This document shows positions 22,083 to 35,142 of a stretch of DNA of 62,000 nucleotides, one piece after another (position 1 is the stretch's first letter; the number at the start of each line of letters is the position of its first letter). The notes under the pieces are model-generated. The model was not told the DNA's origin. It saw nothing but the letters and a program-made list of their open reading frames with translations, and did no database searches. The stretch is from Cryptomeria japonica (taxonomy: Eukaryota > Streptophyta > Pinopsida > Cupressales > Cupressaceae): contig NC_081414.1 in the NCBI RefSeq assembly GCF_030272615.1, forward strand, positions 782,666,119-782,728,118, written 5' to 3'. The translations under genes were made by a program, and so were the position numbers.

Positions 22083-23967
22083 TACTAGCATTTTGTTGCC
22101 ATTGATATCAACTGCTATAAGATGAACAATGGAAGATGAGATGCATGTGTAGCTCTCAAATGAAGGAATACAAGATGTGATATCTTGGATATCACCTTGT
22201 GTTGCAGAACATCGGTAAAGGTAAGGAAGATGACCTCAGGAGTCACCAATACACAAGTTAGTGTCTGACATGTGTGATGAGATAAAGAGGTGTTTGAGTG
22301 GTTGTTTGTGATGAAGAGGCAAAATGTTATCTGAATCACATCAACACTGGTAGAGAAGAATAAAATAGTATGTTGTGAGGTTGAAGAACTACCGGACCCT
22401 CACCAGTTGAAGATGCAGTCATCATGAGAAGGAATGACTAAATAGTGAGTGTGTCAACACTAGATCACATGTGTCTGTTTTAAGAAATAGTGCACAAACA
22501 AGGAACTCACATGAGCAAATAACAAGATGTTACTCCATCGAGTAAGTGGGGCTTATCTCCTATATGCATTGAGGCATTATAGTTTGGTGAGATAAGAGTG
22601 GAGAGGTAAAAGAAAGGACTTGAAGGATCACTCTAGATCCACCATTGAATTGATGGAATGTCTTAAGTGCATGAGATCAAGGTTATGCACTGGACCGACA
22701 GAGAAGGCATGCTGAATAAGAGTGATATGTTTGTCATTCAGACAAATGGACTGAGCAGATACAGTCAGAGGAGAATGGTCTGACCGATGAAGGAGTCTAG
22801 TAAAGGTTGATGACTGGGGTCATCAAGCATGATAACTGATATGTAAGCCCACCTGTAATATGAGCAAGGTATAGATGCAGAGGACTCTCCACCTTGGGGA
22901 AATGAGAAAATGAGCTTGCTCAAAGAAAGACTTTTCTGATGAATGGTCAAGGTGTTCCACCCATAGTTCAACAAAATGCAGACATGATGAGGTTACCGGT
23001 ACAGTGCGTGATACCGACAGGGCTAGCAAACTGGTAGGAAAGAACTAGTTGAGTGGTTGGTCGGTGATTCGATTTGGACCAACATGAAGTGCCAAGCTGG
23101 AAGTTAGTCGATATGGATGCCACACGGAGTCAACGTGGCAAACCTTCATTTGGATAAAGATGGAATGTACATTGATAGGGTTGTTGTAGGGTTGGTTAGC
23201 TTTAATGAATGGTCACACAAATCATGAGACATGCTACAGAATGATTGTAGGGGTTTGAGGCTCGAGGTATAGAAGACAACTACGAGTTAGCCAAGAGTGA
23301 TTGAGAAGATCGAGGTGATAGAGGTAACAACAAGATAATTCTTTCGTGATTGATCAAGGGATCGTCTATTAGAGTAAAAAGAAAGTTTCCAGAGATGGAA
23401 GGCGTAATCTAGAAGATGCGAATATGGCGGAGTTGTGCAATCAGATGTCAAAAAGATCAGATCATGCAAGATCTGATTAGATTTGGTTTGCCTCTAGGAT
23501 GGTGAGGAAACGCTAATCGCCTAGATTTTGAATCAATTTTTGGAGGGAAAACTGAACTATAAGTGTGTGGCCGAAGAAAATGTTTACTGCTGCTGAATAG
23601 TAGAATATTGTGTGATTGCAAAGTTGAAGACTTCTGCAAGTAAGAGAAAATCAGCCAAGTGCTCAACAAGAATCTATAAAGAGAGTGGGAGTGAGAGTGA
23701 AACTGGTTAAAGTTTTCAACCGGTTGGATAGAAGAACCAGTAGTGTTCATACTGGCAATGCAGAAATGAAGGAGGCTATAGAGAAGATAAACAAAGAACC
23801 GATAGAGAGGAGAAGCGATGAAGAGAGGAGCGGTGAAGAGGAGATTCAGTGAGAGAAGTCCAGAAGAGAGATATACTGGTAAGTCTTACCAGTAGAGAAG
23901 TAGCAAGTGAAGAGTAGCAGAGAAGTGAGTTAGTGAAGCAAAGAAGGTATCTCACTAATATCTAGTA

Positions 23968-24002
<35 letters not shown>

Positions 24003-24435
24003 GGTTGCAAGATTAACTTGTAACAAGATAACCACCTATGTATTTGATGTTTACATTGTGAATACTGAGTTGTATCTCAGTACAAGGGTTGTAGCTCCTT
24101 GGTTTGGTGCCCTAAAGTTAGGGGTTGGTCCTCCTTGGGTTGGTGCCCTAAACTGTATAACTTTGATTCATTATGATGTTGGATTGGAGCAGTAGACTCC
24201 AGTAACATTTCTTACCGAGGTTTTTTCCATCTTGGATTTTCCTCGTATATGCTGGTGTTATTTGATATTCCCTTGTGAGTGTGTTTTGCATTTAAGTTAG
24301 TCAGCTCCCTAACTAGTAAGTCTGCATTAAGTTAAATCTATCAACCGGTGTTCTCACAAAGGACTACAAAAGAAAAGATATTTGAGAACCACGGATTCAC
24401 CCCCTCCCCCTCTCAGTGGTGCATTGTGTCTAACA
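22083..24435 (+). repeat. 3' LTR of the Copia element
   Basis: 2,353 bp, uninterrupted, and the reference for rebuilding the split 5' LTR. Its first bases are mutated (TACTAG for TGTTGG). Compared with the 5' copy it has a longer TA run and a duplicated block around 24095-24150 (ccttggtttggtgccctaaa then ccttgggttggtgccctaaa). Confidence 0.88.
23970..24001. repeat. (TA)n microsatellite in the LTR
   Basis: About sixteen TA units, against roughly seven at the matching place in the 5' LTR (18688-18702). It overlaps the likely TATA promoter, so its length may affect LTR transcription. Confidence 0.85.
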
Positions 24436-24440
24436 GACTA

Positions 24441-26189
24441 TGTATTTGCATGTAGGTGTGTATATGTGTATCATACATGTATCCTCTAAATCTCAGAAAC
24501 ATGTATACAAATATTATAATAAGGTTTAATTATATGCCTGTGCACAACATATGTAAGTTAAATCATGATATACATCTAATCTAACAATCCATCAAATGAA
24601 TATAAATAATAAGCATAAAATAGAAAAGCATCCATCCATGATGAAACAAGATATGGTAGAACCAAATAATCATGTATATATATGTTAATGTCTAGTCTTC
24701 ATGTACATGTATCACATCACTACAAAAACATGTGATGCTAGTATATGTGTCTATGAAACTACATCTGTACATCTATATATATGAAAATAATGTTGTACAT
24801 TTATGTCATAAATATGAATCTATACAATATCAAAATTGTTCTCAAGACCCTTCAAGGCCATCAATCTTTAAAACCACTGATGCTTGAGGATCCTGATCTT
24901 GGCGTGAAGGCTACATAACTAATGTCTAGTATAGCCTTGTAGCTATGGTTCTCTATGAGAAGCATATTCTCAACTATCGTCGTAGCTCCACAATGGTCTC
25001 TCTCTCTATGTTATTAGCTCCTCTCTCATGCTGGCTTCCCTCTATCATGCTTCATCCTGATTTGCCATCAACTAGTGTACTCTATGATGATCAAGATCAC
25101 TAGCTGCACCTTGTTGTGTTGAGATAACCTATCGATAAAGGTCACTAACCTAGCTCAATCAAGATTAACATGCTCTCTCAAAACTCTTAATTGGCATTGA
25201 GACATGGCCTGGTCTCTCTCACTAATGATAATTCGTAGATCCAACGGGGCCTAGTCTCCTCTATCCCATCATTATGGCTAGTTGTGATTCTCCTTGTACC
25301 AACTTCACCCATCCCTCCTCATAGGTTGTCCTGAACCATGATATAGGATTGAATAGGTGTGTGTGCCTCCCTATTGACGAGAGCGGCCAATATGCATCCA
25401 AGACTCGACCCTAGATCTAGGTAGATGGGACTGTATTCAAAATTGCTTGGTGGATGAAGCTCAAATACTCAACAACTCTCTCTACAATCACAAACAATAT
25501 ATAAGTGTCACCATCTCCATCATATCATATCGATATCATATATGAAATCAAAATTAAAAGAACTATATCATACAAACTAAAATTAGAAAACATACTAGGA
25601 TCATCCATCTACTAGTTAAGATCTTGTGGAGGCACCCTACTGAGGGATGCCTCTATAGTCCATGTTGTGATGTTTGTGGTGGTACAAGAGGTGTAATAGG
25701 TGATGGTGGCAACCCATTAGATAGGAAAGTCCATCCAACTCTCACCAGGCTCTAACTAGCTATCCACTACCTCTCTGGTGGTCTCTTGTTGCCGTCACCT
25801 AATTAACAACCCCTCCTTAGTGTCTCCTCCTAAGGATTCGATGTCTCCTCACTTGGAATCCACTAGAAACATGGGGAGAGAGACCTTCTATGATCTACCA
25901 CTCGGTGAATTCTTTGGTCACCTTGACATCATCAATGAATAGTTGGGGTGGTGTGTCATCATCATCACCACCCGCTAGAATATCTTGTACTTCATCAATG
26001 GTAGGAAAGAGTAGGTATGTGGCTACACATCACTCCTCATTGACCAGACATATATAGGTGTGGTAGGTGGAATCATCTGAACCTACCCTAACTAGAGCCT
26101 GCATCGATTCCAATAGTAAGGGATGACTATGTGATCCTATCACCTAAGCAAAAACTTGTCTCGCTACATCCAGGGTAGCTATGTCTGAT
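24441..26189. other. Unassigned AT-rich and degenerate region
   Basis: 24441-24860 is AT-rich with many tacatgta-type words and no gene. 24861-26189 looks like decayed minus-strand coding sequence, possibly the C-terminal part of the plant-mobile-domain gene to its right, but no motif can be named. Confidence 0.35.
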
Positions 26190-26700
26190 TTGTAGCCTAG
26201 ACCACCTCTCCCAAACTAGATGTAAAACCACATCTCTGATCTTGATCCAATCGATTGTGATCTGCCAATATTTGAAATTATTAGTCTTCCACTCATCCTG
26301 TCAAAGTGAGTATTTGTGTGCTCAAGCCATATCCATGGGCATCAGATCTAGGAACCCCACAGGCCTTATATAGGTGATATACTTAAACATCCACACCTAT
26401 AATAGTGTATATGTTGTTATGCTCTGAAACTAATGGTGAATATAGTGTGATATCTTATAGCAGAGAGGCACAAGGATGCTCTGTCCCCATGAAGAAATGG
26501 TGTCCTCCTCCTCCATCTCTCAGACTAATGGTACAAATCTCACTACTAGCTCTAAGCCTCGTCCATTGGTGAGCACCTACAACACTATTGTCATGATAAT
26601 AATGCATCGAATAAATAGTATCGGTCTCCACCAGTGGCCATGTTCTTAGAGAAAGATGTCAAAATTTGTGTCTATCTCTCAACCTAAGTCACACTATTGG
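26190..26700 (-). pseudogene. Plant-mobile-domain (PMD/MAIN-like) fragment
   Basis: On the minus strand one frame reads LVVRFVPLV-stop-EMEEEDTI, then SSWGQSILVPLCYKISHYI, and after two stops VWMFKYITYIRPVGF. The order 'RFxPLL..., WG...L..LY, ...VW.w..i...RP' is the signature of the plant mobile domain found in MAIN-like proteins and often carried by Mutator-like and retroelements. A possible continuation is WIKIRDVVLHLVWERW near 26250. Stops every 20-40 codons show it is dead. No transposase accompanies it in the window. Confidence 0.5.
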
Positions 26701-27094
26701 AGTGCACATAGCTCTTGCACCAATGAAATAGTTGGTGACACTCGTCAATCATGAATGGCTAATCTTAGGATGTGATAGATATTTATCAAGGTCATTATCA
26801 ATTCCGCTATGGGTAGGTGAAATGGCATAGTGTCCACATCTCATCTATCCATCAATGCTCTCAGCATTGGTGCATGGAAGCAGAACACTAGCACATGGTA
26901 CACCCACCAAAGTCAGACTCTCTTGAGTTGCTATTGATCTACTATAGCAGCTCCTCTACTCTCTCCTATAACAAGCTGAGGAGATGTTTGAATGTGTGCT
27001 CCCAAACCTCCAACAATGTCTATATTAAATAAAACTATGATTAGTCTTCTATATATATATTCACTAGGATGATAGCACACCATGCAGATGCTAG

Positions 27095-28592
27095 TGTTGG
27101 AATATCAACATAATTGATAATGTGAATGGATATTGGCATAACTGTTGATCATATTGATGAACTAGTATAAGGACTATTGGTGATGATATAGTTGAGTTGT
27201 TGTTTGATGACTTGATGATAAATTTGTGTTGTTGTTGATGGCAACTATGGATATATTGTTCTATCATGAACTATCTAAGTCATCTATGATTGATCGGAAA
27301 GCTATAGAATGGATTTGACAGTTAAACGGGCAAATAGGACTTTAACCAGTAAATGTGAAACTGTGTTATGCTTAAGTAACTGGATATAGAGATTGATGAG
27401 GAATTTGGTATTGTAGTTTTGAATATATGTTTGTAACATTGTAATGAGGTTATGATCGGAACCGCATCATGTTTTGGTTACCGAAAGTCATGTTTGAGAT
27501 TGACTATTATATTTTTTGTAGGGTTTAGTAGGGTTTGAGAACCGATATTGAAAACTTATGACCAGTAATTATTTTGAGTTTGATGGTGTATTACATTATG
27601 CTTTTAAGTTGGTGATGATGTGGTTGTATCTGTGTGAAGTGTTAAAATGTTGTTTTGGTGGGATTAAAGATGGAATCTCTTGGGAAATAATGAAGAACAT
27701 AGAAGAATGTTTGAAGGGCTTAATTGCTTATCAGATCGAAGTGCGGTGATGATTTATGATAATTCAATGACTGTAATTGATTTGTAATTTGTTTTAATGA
27801 TCCATATGATGATCTATAATGATTTTTAAAGATTTGTGATGATCTATGATGTAAATCTTAGCATGTGGTTAGGGTTTTGTAACCAACTAAGTTGTCAATT
27901 CTATTTAGGGTAAGAGCGTGTGGCCGAACCAATGTGTCTATTTGCAAGAGAGAAACAAATTGAAGTTGAAAAGGATCTATAGAAGCAAGCAGAGAGTGTC
28001 ATTTCATATCATACATCTATTGTTCCCTAACAGTTGCGGCAGACTCAAAATCCCTTAATTGAGTAGGTCCTGATAGGCCTGATTATATAAATCCCTTTTC
28101 CGAGTGACTCATTATCTTGTGTTTTAAATAATTTCACAAGGTTACTCCTAACAAAGTAAATCTCCTAACAGGGTTGAGGTAAATATCTTAATCGAGGGGC
28201 TCCTAACAAGGTTTGATACTAATCGAGCATAATTATAAGCTCCTAACCGAGCTAGGCTCCTAACAAGGAACATTCTAAAAGAGTGCAAAATATTATGGGT
28301 ACTAATTCCCACCATGGTTTTTCCCATTTGGGTTTCAACAAGAAAATCCTGTTGTTCATGTGTTGATTAATTTCTTATGTGTTGAAGTTGATATATTTCT
28401 ATTACATGCATGTTGATGAACACTTAGAAGAACAATTTGATAAATTTGATCAACAATATGATTTCAGTTATTATTGGTACTGTTTATGAGTTGTTTTGAA
28501 CGAAGTTTTTGGTGGTTGTTAAAGTTTTAAAGTTTATTGTAATTATTGATTCACCCCCCCTCTCAGTAATTACCCATCCTTCACAAATAACA
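27095..28592 (+). repeat. Solo LTR, Copia-like
   Basis: Starts TGTTGGAATATCAACA and ends ttcacaaataaca, giving TGTT...AACA termini. It is flanked by gctag (27090-27094) and tctag (28593-28597), which match in four of five bases. Near its end it has gattcacccccccctctcagt, the same kind of sequence found near the ends of the other Copia LTRs here. No internal sequence is attached on either side, so it is most likely a recombined solo LTR of 1,498 bp. The open frame at 27558-27749 lies inside it and is not a gene. Confidence 0.65.
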
Positions 28593-30821
28593 TCTAGTGC
28601 ATCCAATGGATGTGATTAGATCTAGTGGATACTAGCACATCCATCAGATGCTAGCGCAAAACTCATCTGTGGGATGAAAGCGTGTGTATATAAGACCATA
28701 GCACCACCTGCAGATGTGTGCTCTATTGTGAAACATAAAATCATCATAAAATGCATAAAATCATCTAGAATAGCATTATTTGAGACTCACCTACTCTGGC
28801 TACTTGCCTTGCTCCACTGTAATATGTAGCTCCTTGATCCTACTCACTCTATGCCCTCATCTACATGGAATTTTCACTTAGGATCTATAGAAATTTCAGC
28901 AAAAAGACCCACAATTTATATTGCTAATGACTCTTCTAAGGGCCCACCCCTTGAGTATACATCCATATTGTCTCAACTCTTTTTTATGGCCCATTTGGCT
29001 CATCCTTCTTCCTATTCTCTTGACCTCACTAGGGGCCATACATGAGGGGGAATATACTCACCTTCATCAATTTTTTGTCTTCCTATCTATACTAACACTT
29101 CTTAAGCATTCTTCTCACCATAGTATCTTCCTCGAATTTTTTTGCTAACCAAGTTTTGATCTCTAAAGTAATTGAAATTCCATGATGAAATGTTGTGGTT
29201 TTCATAGAAATATGGGGGCATTGCTCATGTGTACCTGGTTGACCTCTACAACCTTTATAGCATCCTTTTTGTTAGGTATTTAGTGCATAGAAAACACTGC
29301 ATGGGTTTAATGAGTTTTTCTTTTTTACACTAAAATAGTGCACTTGGTCCCTCGAGTTGGTTAGTTCACTAGAGTGGGTGCAAAATGTAGTGTCCTAAAT
29401 CATGCCTAGTGCATTTTTGACACTTCTGAATTGTGTCCAATGCACTTACGAAAAGAATCATTATCAAGATATCATTACTTTGGCATCATGAGCTCAAAAT
29501 ACAAAGTGTCCCCAAATGTCATTAGACCTCATTTGGGACCATCTTTCTATAGATGACAGTGCGTCATGTAGATGTATGTGTATTGTGTTAATGACGTCAG
29601 ATTCCCAAATCTAGAATCGCATATCCCACATCAAACATGTTTTGATGCATTCCCCTTCACTTGAATGCATTCATAATGGCTATCCCTAGATTTTTTTTGC
29701 ATTAAAACCTCATCATCTTGTTCATTGGAATCTCTAAACACTCTTGGAAAGAAAGATCCCAAGGAAACACTCTCTCATTTTCTTGTCTCTCACACTTTGG
29801 CTCTCATTGTCAACACTTAGCTACTATCTTCCAACTACCATATTACCTCAAGATTAATCACGCTCCTATATCAAGAGAGGGGTTTGGTTGAAATTTTTTG
29901 TCTTCTTGCTTATCTCTTATCTTTTAACATTGTGTGTTTTTCATTGTTGCATCTTTGAATGTATCCATTTTCTAAGTGTATTTAATCTATCTCATATATC
30001 TTTCAATAGGGATTTTTCTCCATTAAGTGAGGCTTGTTTCTATTGCATTTATCATTTATCATTTATCATTAAATCATATGTAGTATGGGTTTTCTTCCAT
30101 AAAGTGAGGTTAGTTTCTATTATAGTTATATTTTTTATCAAATCTATTTATCTGTCTATTTGTGGTTGTGGAAACACCAAAACAGGGGTTTAGCTAAGGC
30201 AAACCCCTATATAGCCCCAATATTTTCCCTTTGTCTCTATCTACGTAGGTGGAAAATAGGCTCTACATGGATAAGGATAAGTTCTAGGGCATTTTAGTTG
30301 CATTTGTGAGTCTTCATCTGTATAGACAACAACACAATGTGTAGACATCCTCGCAGTGTGTTGGCATCCAAGACATGAAAACCAAATAGATCCTCTAGTA
30401 TAATCTCATTTTGTTTTTGTAATTATATAATAGTTAGAATTTGTTGTTCTATTATATAAACTTGAATATTCTATAATTCCATAGCTTGGTTTAGTTGTCA
30501 TTTTATTGTTATGTTTTTATCCCCTGGGTCACCTTTAGCACCAATTTAAGTGAGGTAGTGATGGATAGTTTTTTCTATAAGATTCATCATCTTAGAGGTA
30601 ACAAATTCCCTCCTCTACAATGTGCTAATAAATTTTTATGCCCCTTTTGAACTTCGACACTCATCCTCTTGATTGACCAAAGGAAATAAAATGAAAGATT
30701 AAATAGGTCTTGATGTTGTAAATAGCATAACAGTAAAAAATGGTGTGCAAAGAACTACACATAGCTTTCTTCACCCATAAAATATTGAATTACCATCTTA
30801 GCTATCTCTAGCCAATTCTCT
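28593..30821. other. LTR-like and unassigned sequence at the 3' side of element D
   Basis: No gene is recognised. 28593-29380 includes a local repeat of catcca.tgga and atctagtg words. From about 29387 (tgtagtgtcctaaatcatg) to about 30530 the sequence has the look of a Gypsy LTR: a U3-like start, a CT-rich leader and no coding. No partner copy is present to set its borders. The short open frames at 28851-29148 and 29888-30193 show no motif. Confidence 0.35.
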
Positions 30822-30898
30822 ATATGTGAATCCCACAAAGTGCCCTATTTTATTACTAAAGGAGAACCTAGGAGGTACTGGAAGAAGTGACAAGAATA

Positions 30899-31728
30899 TG
30901 TTGGGGTTCCCACAGATACTGAGAGGGGGGGCTGAATTAGTATCTGACTGGTAATGAGATTTTCTTGAGACAAAACATGCAGAACATAAAGTAACAATGT
31001 ACCGGTATACAAGAATTAATGTAATAAACATAATCAAAAACATACACATAAAAGAACATAGCACAAGATGTTTAATGAGGAAACCTGGTGTGGGAAAAAC
31101 CTCGGTGGGATTTGTGACCCACAATATTCGCTTACTGGCCAATAAGAGAATATTACTTACAATAGGGGCCTGCACATGCAGGAAGGCCAACTACCTAGAG
31201 CACACTGCTCAATGGAAAGTCTCACTGACTTACAATGTGGATTATTCAAATCCAATATCTTGTACTGCTTTACAATAGCATCTTCAATGCCAGATTCAAT
31301 ACCGATTCTTGCTCTGTTCTTTACATATACCCTTGACCTATAATTTGCACATTAGGTTTGCCTAATAATTTTCTTTATGCTTACTTTTCTTATCTCTACA
31401 AATGTCTATAATGATCTCCTTTATATACAAGAGTCATTTTACAATTTTCCAAGTCGGCTTACAATAATAAACAAAATATTACATATCAAAAATCTTGTCG
31501 GCCTCTATGCCGGTATACATCTTTTCTTCTGTGTCGGTGTACATCTTTTCTTTTGTGTCGGTGTCGGTGCTGATGTAGAGTGGTCTTGCTAATGCTGGTG
31601 CACTATCTTGCTTGAATAATGCTTTGCCGATAGAATGTCTTGCCGGTGCCATAGGATTGCAAGGTTGCCATCAATGAAAAAACCTTCAATCACACACAAT
31701 GTCTCATTGGAGTGTCCATATGCCAACA
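30899..31728 (-). repeat. 3' LTR of element A
   Basis: Minus-strand start TGTTGGCATATGGACACTCC, end ..GGGAACCCCAACA. A TATA box (cttgtatataaagg, 31434-31419) lies on the minus strand. It carries a short tandem duplication of the gtgtcggtgtacatcttttc block near 31510-31560 that the other LTR lacks. Open frames such as 30997-31278 recur in every LTR of this family and are not genes. Confidence 0.9.
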
Positions 31729-31885
31729 ATCTCCCCCTTTGGCATTGATGGCAACACTCATGAGAAATTTCAAAAAGATATCCAAAAATGTGTAGACCAA
31801 AAAATTTACCAAAAAAATGAGGGACTCCCCCTGAGCATATGATCCCTATGTTTTGAATTTTCTCATCCTACTACTCCCCCTTTGG
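31729..31885 (-). other. Polypurine tracts of element A
   Basis: Minus-strand aaagggggagat adjoins the LTR at 31729-31740. Further runs are cagggggagt near 31822 and ccaaagggggagtag near 31872. The first and third are each followed on the plus strand by ggcatcaatg-type sequence. The spacing resembles the multiple tracts of Sireviruses. Confidence 0.65.
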
Positions 31886-31934
31886 CATCAATGACAAAGG
31901 TTAGTAGAGTTTGTAGTTATAATAGTCCATAACC

Positions 31935-34900
31935 TCAACCTTGTAGTTGGGTAGTTATTATCTGAAAAAGATCGCCCAAAACTAAGTTTATACTATCCAT
32001 AAACTTTTTGCTATCTTTTATTGCAGTTTCAGTTCTCTTCACAGTGCTGGTGAGATGTTGCAATTTCTCTGCCAGTGTTTTACTTCCCGGTGTTAATGCC
32101 TCTGAGATTTCCTTCCGTAGAGATGCTAGATAATCCAATCTTGCACTTAGTTTGGATCTCAAGTATTTTTCCTTATTTATTATTATCTCTTTCTCTTTCT
32201 CCTGTTTAAGTAATTTTGTCTCAAAATTTGCTAAGTTATCTTCAAAAACAGATAATGAATCCGGTGAGTTGACAAAATTGTTTGCAAGCTTGTTTATCTC
32301 TTCCTATGTCTTTCTTATCTTCTTGTCTACATCTATAGTCAGGAAGTTTTTTTTGCATGTGTCTTTATATAGGTTTTTGTACTCTTTTAACAAACTACAT
32401 AGTTCCAGTAGAAGTGTGTCAAAATCTCTATTACACTTCTTAATTCCTTCCTCAAAGAATTTTTGTTTCTCCTTTTCTACAATGCCCTTTACAGATTCTA
32501 CCTTTATTGGCTCAATATTTCCCTAAATGTATTTACATAGTGTATCTAACTATCCTAAAGAATCTTTATTATCTATATTACAATTAGGAGCTATTGTTTT
32601 CAAAAATGGGATTGAATCATCTATTGCTTTGTAAGCTTGTGAGCTTGTGAGCTATAGTTAGTTATTTTCTTGATGGATTCAAGTAATACCTCAGTCATAT
32701 TTGTTGACTTTGATGGTGACCCAATAAACTGAGTACCGGTGGAAGTGACCATGCTTCTATTGACCTTTGGCAGGTCAGTTTGTGTCTGCATTTCCTTTAG
32801 CACTGGTTTTCCTGCTTCATTTCTTACCAGTGCCATCTATTTTGAAGCCTTTAGCTCTGTCGGTTTCTCTGTTTGTGCTTCAAATTCCATCTTTTTCCCT
32901 ATATCCACTACCGGTTGCTCTATATTTCCTATTACTGAAGGCTCTTTGGCTATATCTAATTTTTCACTTGGGTCTTTATCAATTGTTATGTTGATCTTTT
33001 GGGTATCAACATTTACAGTGAATAGGACTTCAGGATTTGTATTGCCATCCTTTATATCCATGCTTTCAGTTGCCGGTTGGTTTTCAGGGATTGTAATTTT
33101 TATAGGTGGAGGTAGATTATATTTAATCTTTATGCTTGGAGGTCCACCAACTTTCCCTTTCCCTTTGTCCTTCTGATATACCTTAATAGGCTTGGGATTC
33201 CTATATTCTTCTTATTTTTCTTTTTCAACCAAAAATATGTCCCAACCATCTTTTGTTTCCTCTGGAACCTCTGTAACTCTACCTGCCATCAGTGAAATTT
33301 GCCGGTGTGTAGTGGGAAAAACTGTCCGGTTAGCCTAAGCTATCAGATCATCAATTTCTTTTGGGGAGTTTACCAGATATACTACAAGTAGTTTTTCTAT
33401 TTTTATTTTCTTGTCCAGTTCAATTACTCCTTGCCTTCTGGCCTCAACTCTTTTGTATAAGTCATCAAGAATTTCATTTAAGACTTGCAACAAAAACTTT
33501 TTAAACATGTCCATGTGTAATATTACACTCTCCTCAACTTGCCCTTTCTCATCAGCCGATAGGTGTCATAAATTTTCCTTATGTTCTTCAGTTTTCCTTC
33601 CTCTGTGATCTCATTTAACAAAATTTCTAGAGGTGCCAAGTCAGTTGTTGCCCTTTTCTTTTTCTTAGGGGTCAGCTTCTTTTTAGGTGTGACCTTTTTG
33701 ACTGGAGATCTCATAGCTTGTTGCTTCTGCCTTGTCCTTCTAGGTGAAGGAGTGGTTGCCAGTGAGGGATCTCTTTTCCTAACAACTCTTTTAAAAGTTG
33801 TTGGCATATCTCCTTCTGAGGAAGTACCTACCGGTGATAGATGAGCTTCAGGTTGTGGGGCTGCCAACTCATCTTCATTTATGCTTGTTTTCTTTAATAT
33901 ATCTTCCTTTATGGCTTTTGCTTGTCTGGATCCTTTTCTCACAAATGCCTCAACCTTTTTCACTCTTTTCTTTGATTGAATTTGGCTTTCTATGGTTTCA
34001 GCACTACCAAATATTTCTTCTTTAGGTTCATTGGGGGCTTCTAGAAGTGCTTTGGTATAAGTTTCCACTATACGGTCATTTGTTTCATAGCCTATTTTTG
34101 TTACCCAGATTGTCCTGGGGATGACTGCTTCCATCCATATTTCATCCTTTTTGACAACAAAGCATATATCATCTTTGTATTTGTCTACAATCTTCTATGA
34201 TAACCTTGTCCTTTTCTTCATTTTTGGTTTTAGTGCTTGGGAAAAGTCATGAATGATGTTTTCCTTATTGTCGCCCATGGTATTGAACAGTTCTGTCAGT
34301 TGCTTTCCTACTGGTATGTCATATCCGAAATCTTTATATCCTATACCAGGAACTTGTTTTGTTATATGAAGCATTAGACACACTAACAGATTTCCAAATC
34401 TAAAGGTTCCTTTCTTATCCTTCTTTATCTTCCCAAGGTTGTCTATTAGTTCATCCTTTAGCCATTCACAGATGTCAATTTTTGCATTGTCGGTTATTAT
34501 GTCATAAGCACTCTTGATGCATAAAATTGAAACTGAGTTGAGTCTATTGGCATGAGTAGTTGTGTAACCTAATATCATGCTTATGAATCTCACATTTGTA
34601 TCCTTTACATCATTAACCCTTAAAGATCTTTTATCAGATGTTGCACTTGTTAGGTCAATGACTAAATCATTTGAAACTTTCTTGTTTTGATCTGGTGTTT
34701 TACCAGTGGCCGGTAACCCTATGACAGCCTTTACCACCTGCTTGGTGATCTTATGAATTGTATCTAACCAGAAAAATTCTCCATGAACTCTACTTAATAC
34801 TATCCTAGTCACATCCTTAGGAAATTTAGGAATACTAAAGATTTCTATGAATCCTAGGGTTTCAATGATTTTGTGTTCAGCTTTGATATTGTCAGTATCA

Positions 34901-35142
34901 TCACATATCTCAGTTTTGTACATGGTTTTGATTTCCTCATCTCCTAGCTCTTCAATATTGCAGTGAATATACATTCTAGGGTCTTCAGCATATACAACAC
35001 CTTTAGGGATTTGAGAGAATGCACCTAAGGTATCATCTTTCTTTGCTATTTTGGGGACAAACTGAAATACGGGCCTAGGTCTTTTAATTACTTCCACAAT
35101 AGTAGGGTTCGCTATGTATTCAATTGCAAAGGAGGATGCCAT
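31935..35142 (-). pseudogene. ORF2 of element A: about 1,070-codon protein of unknown function
   Basis: Starts MASSFAIEYIANPT and ends IITTQLQG before TGA at 31937-31935. The N-terminal third is a compact region with landmarks IKRPRPVFQFVPK, AEDPRMYIHCNIEELGDEE, HGEFFWLDTIHK, FRFGNLLVCLMLHI. Next is KDEIWMEAVIPRTIWVTK, a highly basic segment (SPRRTRQKQQ, then Lys runs near TPKKKLTPKKKKR) that looks like a nuclear-localisation or nucleic-acid-binding stretch, then acidic and Thr/Pro-rich linkers, and a helical, coiled-coil-like C-terminus (KLSARLDYLASLRKEISEAL). One TAG (34194), a frameshift near 33560 and another near 32640 break it. The same protein is in element B with a single intact frame register. 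I recognise no enzyme motif: no DTG/DSG protease, no DDE, no YxDD. Confidence 0.8.

Larger units (their letters stand above)
9429..24435 (+). mobile_element. Sirevirus-like Copia element with gag but no pol
   Basis: Two LTRs define it: 9429-19101 (split by a nested chromovirus) and 22083-24435. They share start (TGTTGGCATTGTGTTG against TACTAGCATTTTGTTG) and end (gtgcattgtgtctaaca). GACTA at 9424-9428 and 24436-24440 is a perfect 5-bp target duplication. Without the insert the element is about 7.6 kb. The internal part of about 3 kb carries a Met-tRNA primer site, a broken gag and repeated polypurine tracts. No protease, integrase, RT or RNase H is readable, so it needed a helper. This matches the TR-GAG class of non-autonomous elements. 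Confidence 0.85.

Noticed and set aside
27558-27749. 63-codon frame beginning MTSNYFEFDGVL
   Set aside because: Inside a solo LTR, with no motif and no supporting signals.
29888-30193. 101-codon hydrophobic plus-strand frame
   Set aside because: Sits in an AT- and T-rich LTR-like block. Its hydrophobicity follows from composition, and it has no start context or homologous motif.
30997-31278. 93-codon open frame on the plus strand in element A's LTR
   Set aside because: The same frame recurs in every LTR of the family (36774-37058, 51968-52171) and runs antisense to the element. It reflects LTR conservation, not a gene.
32739-33176. 145-codon plus-strand frame
   Set aside because: It is the antisense shadow of ORF2 of element A.
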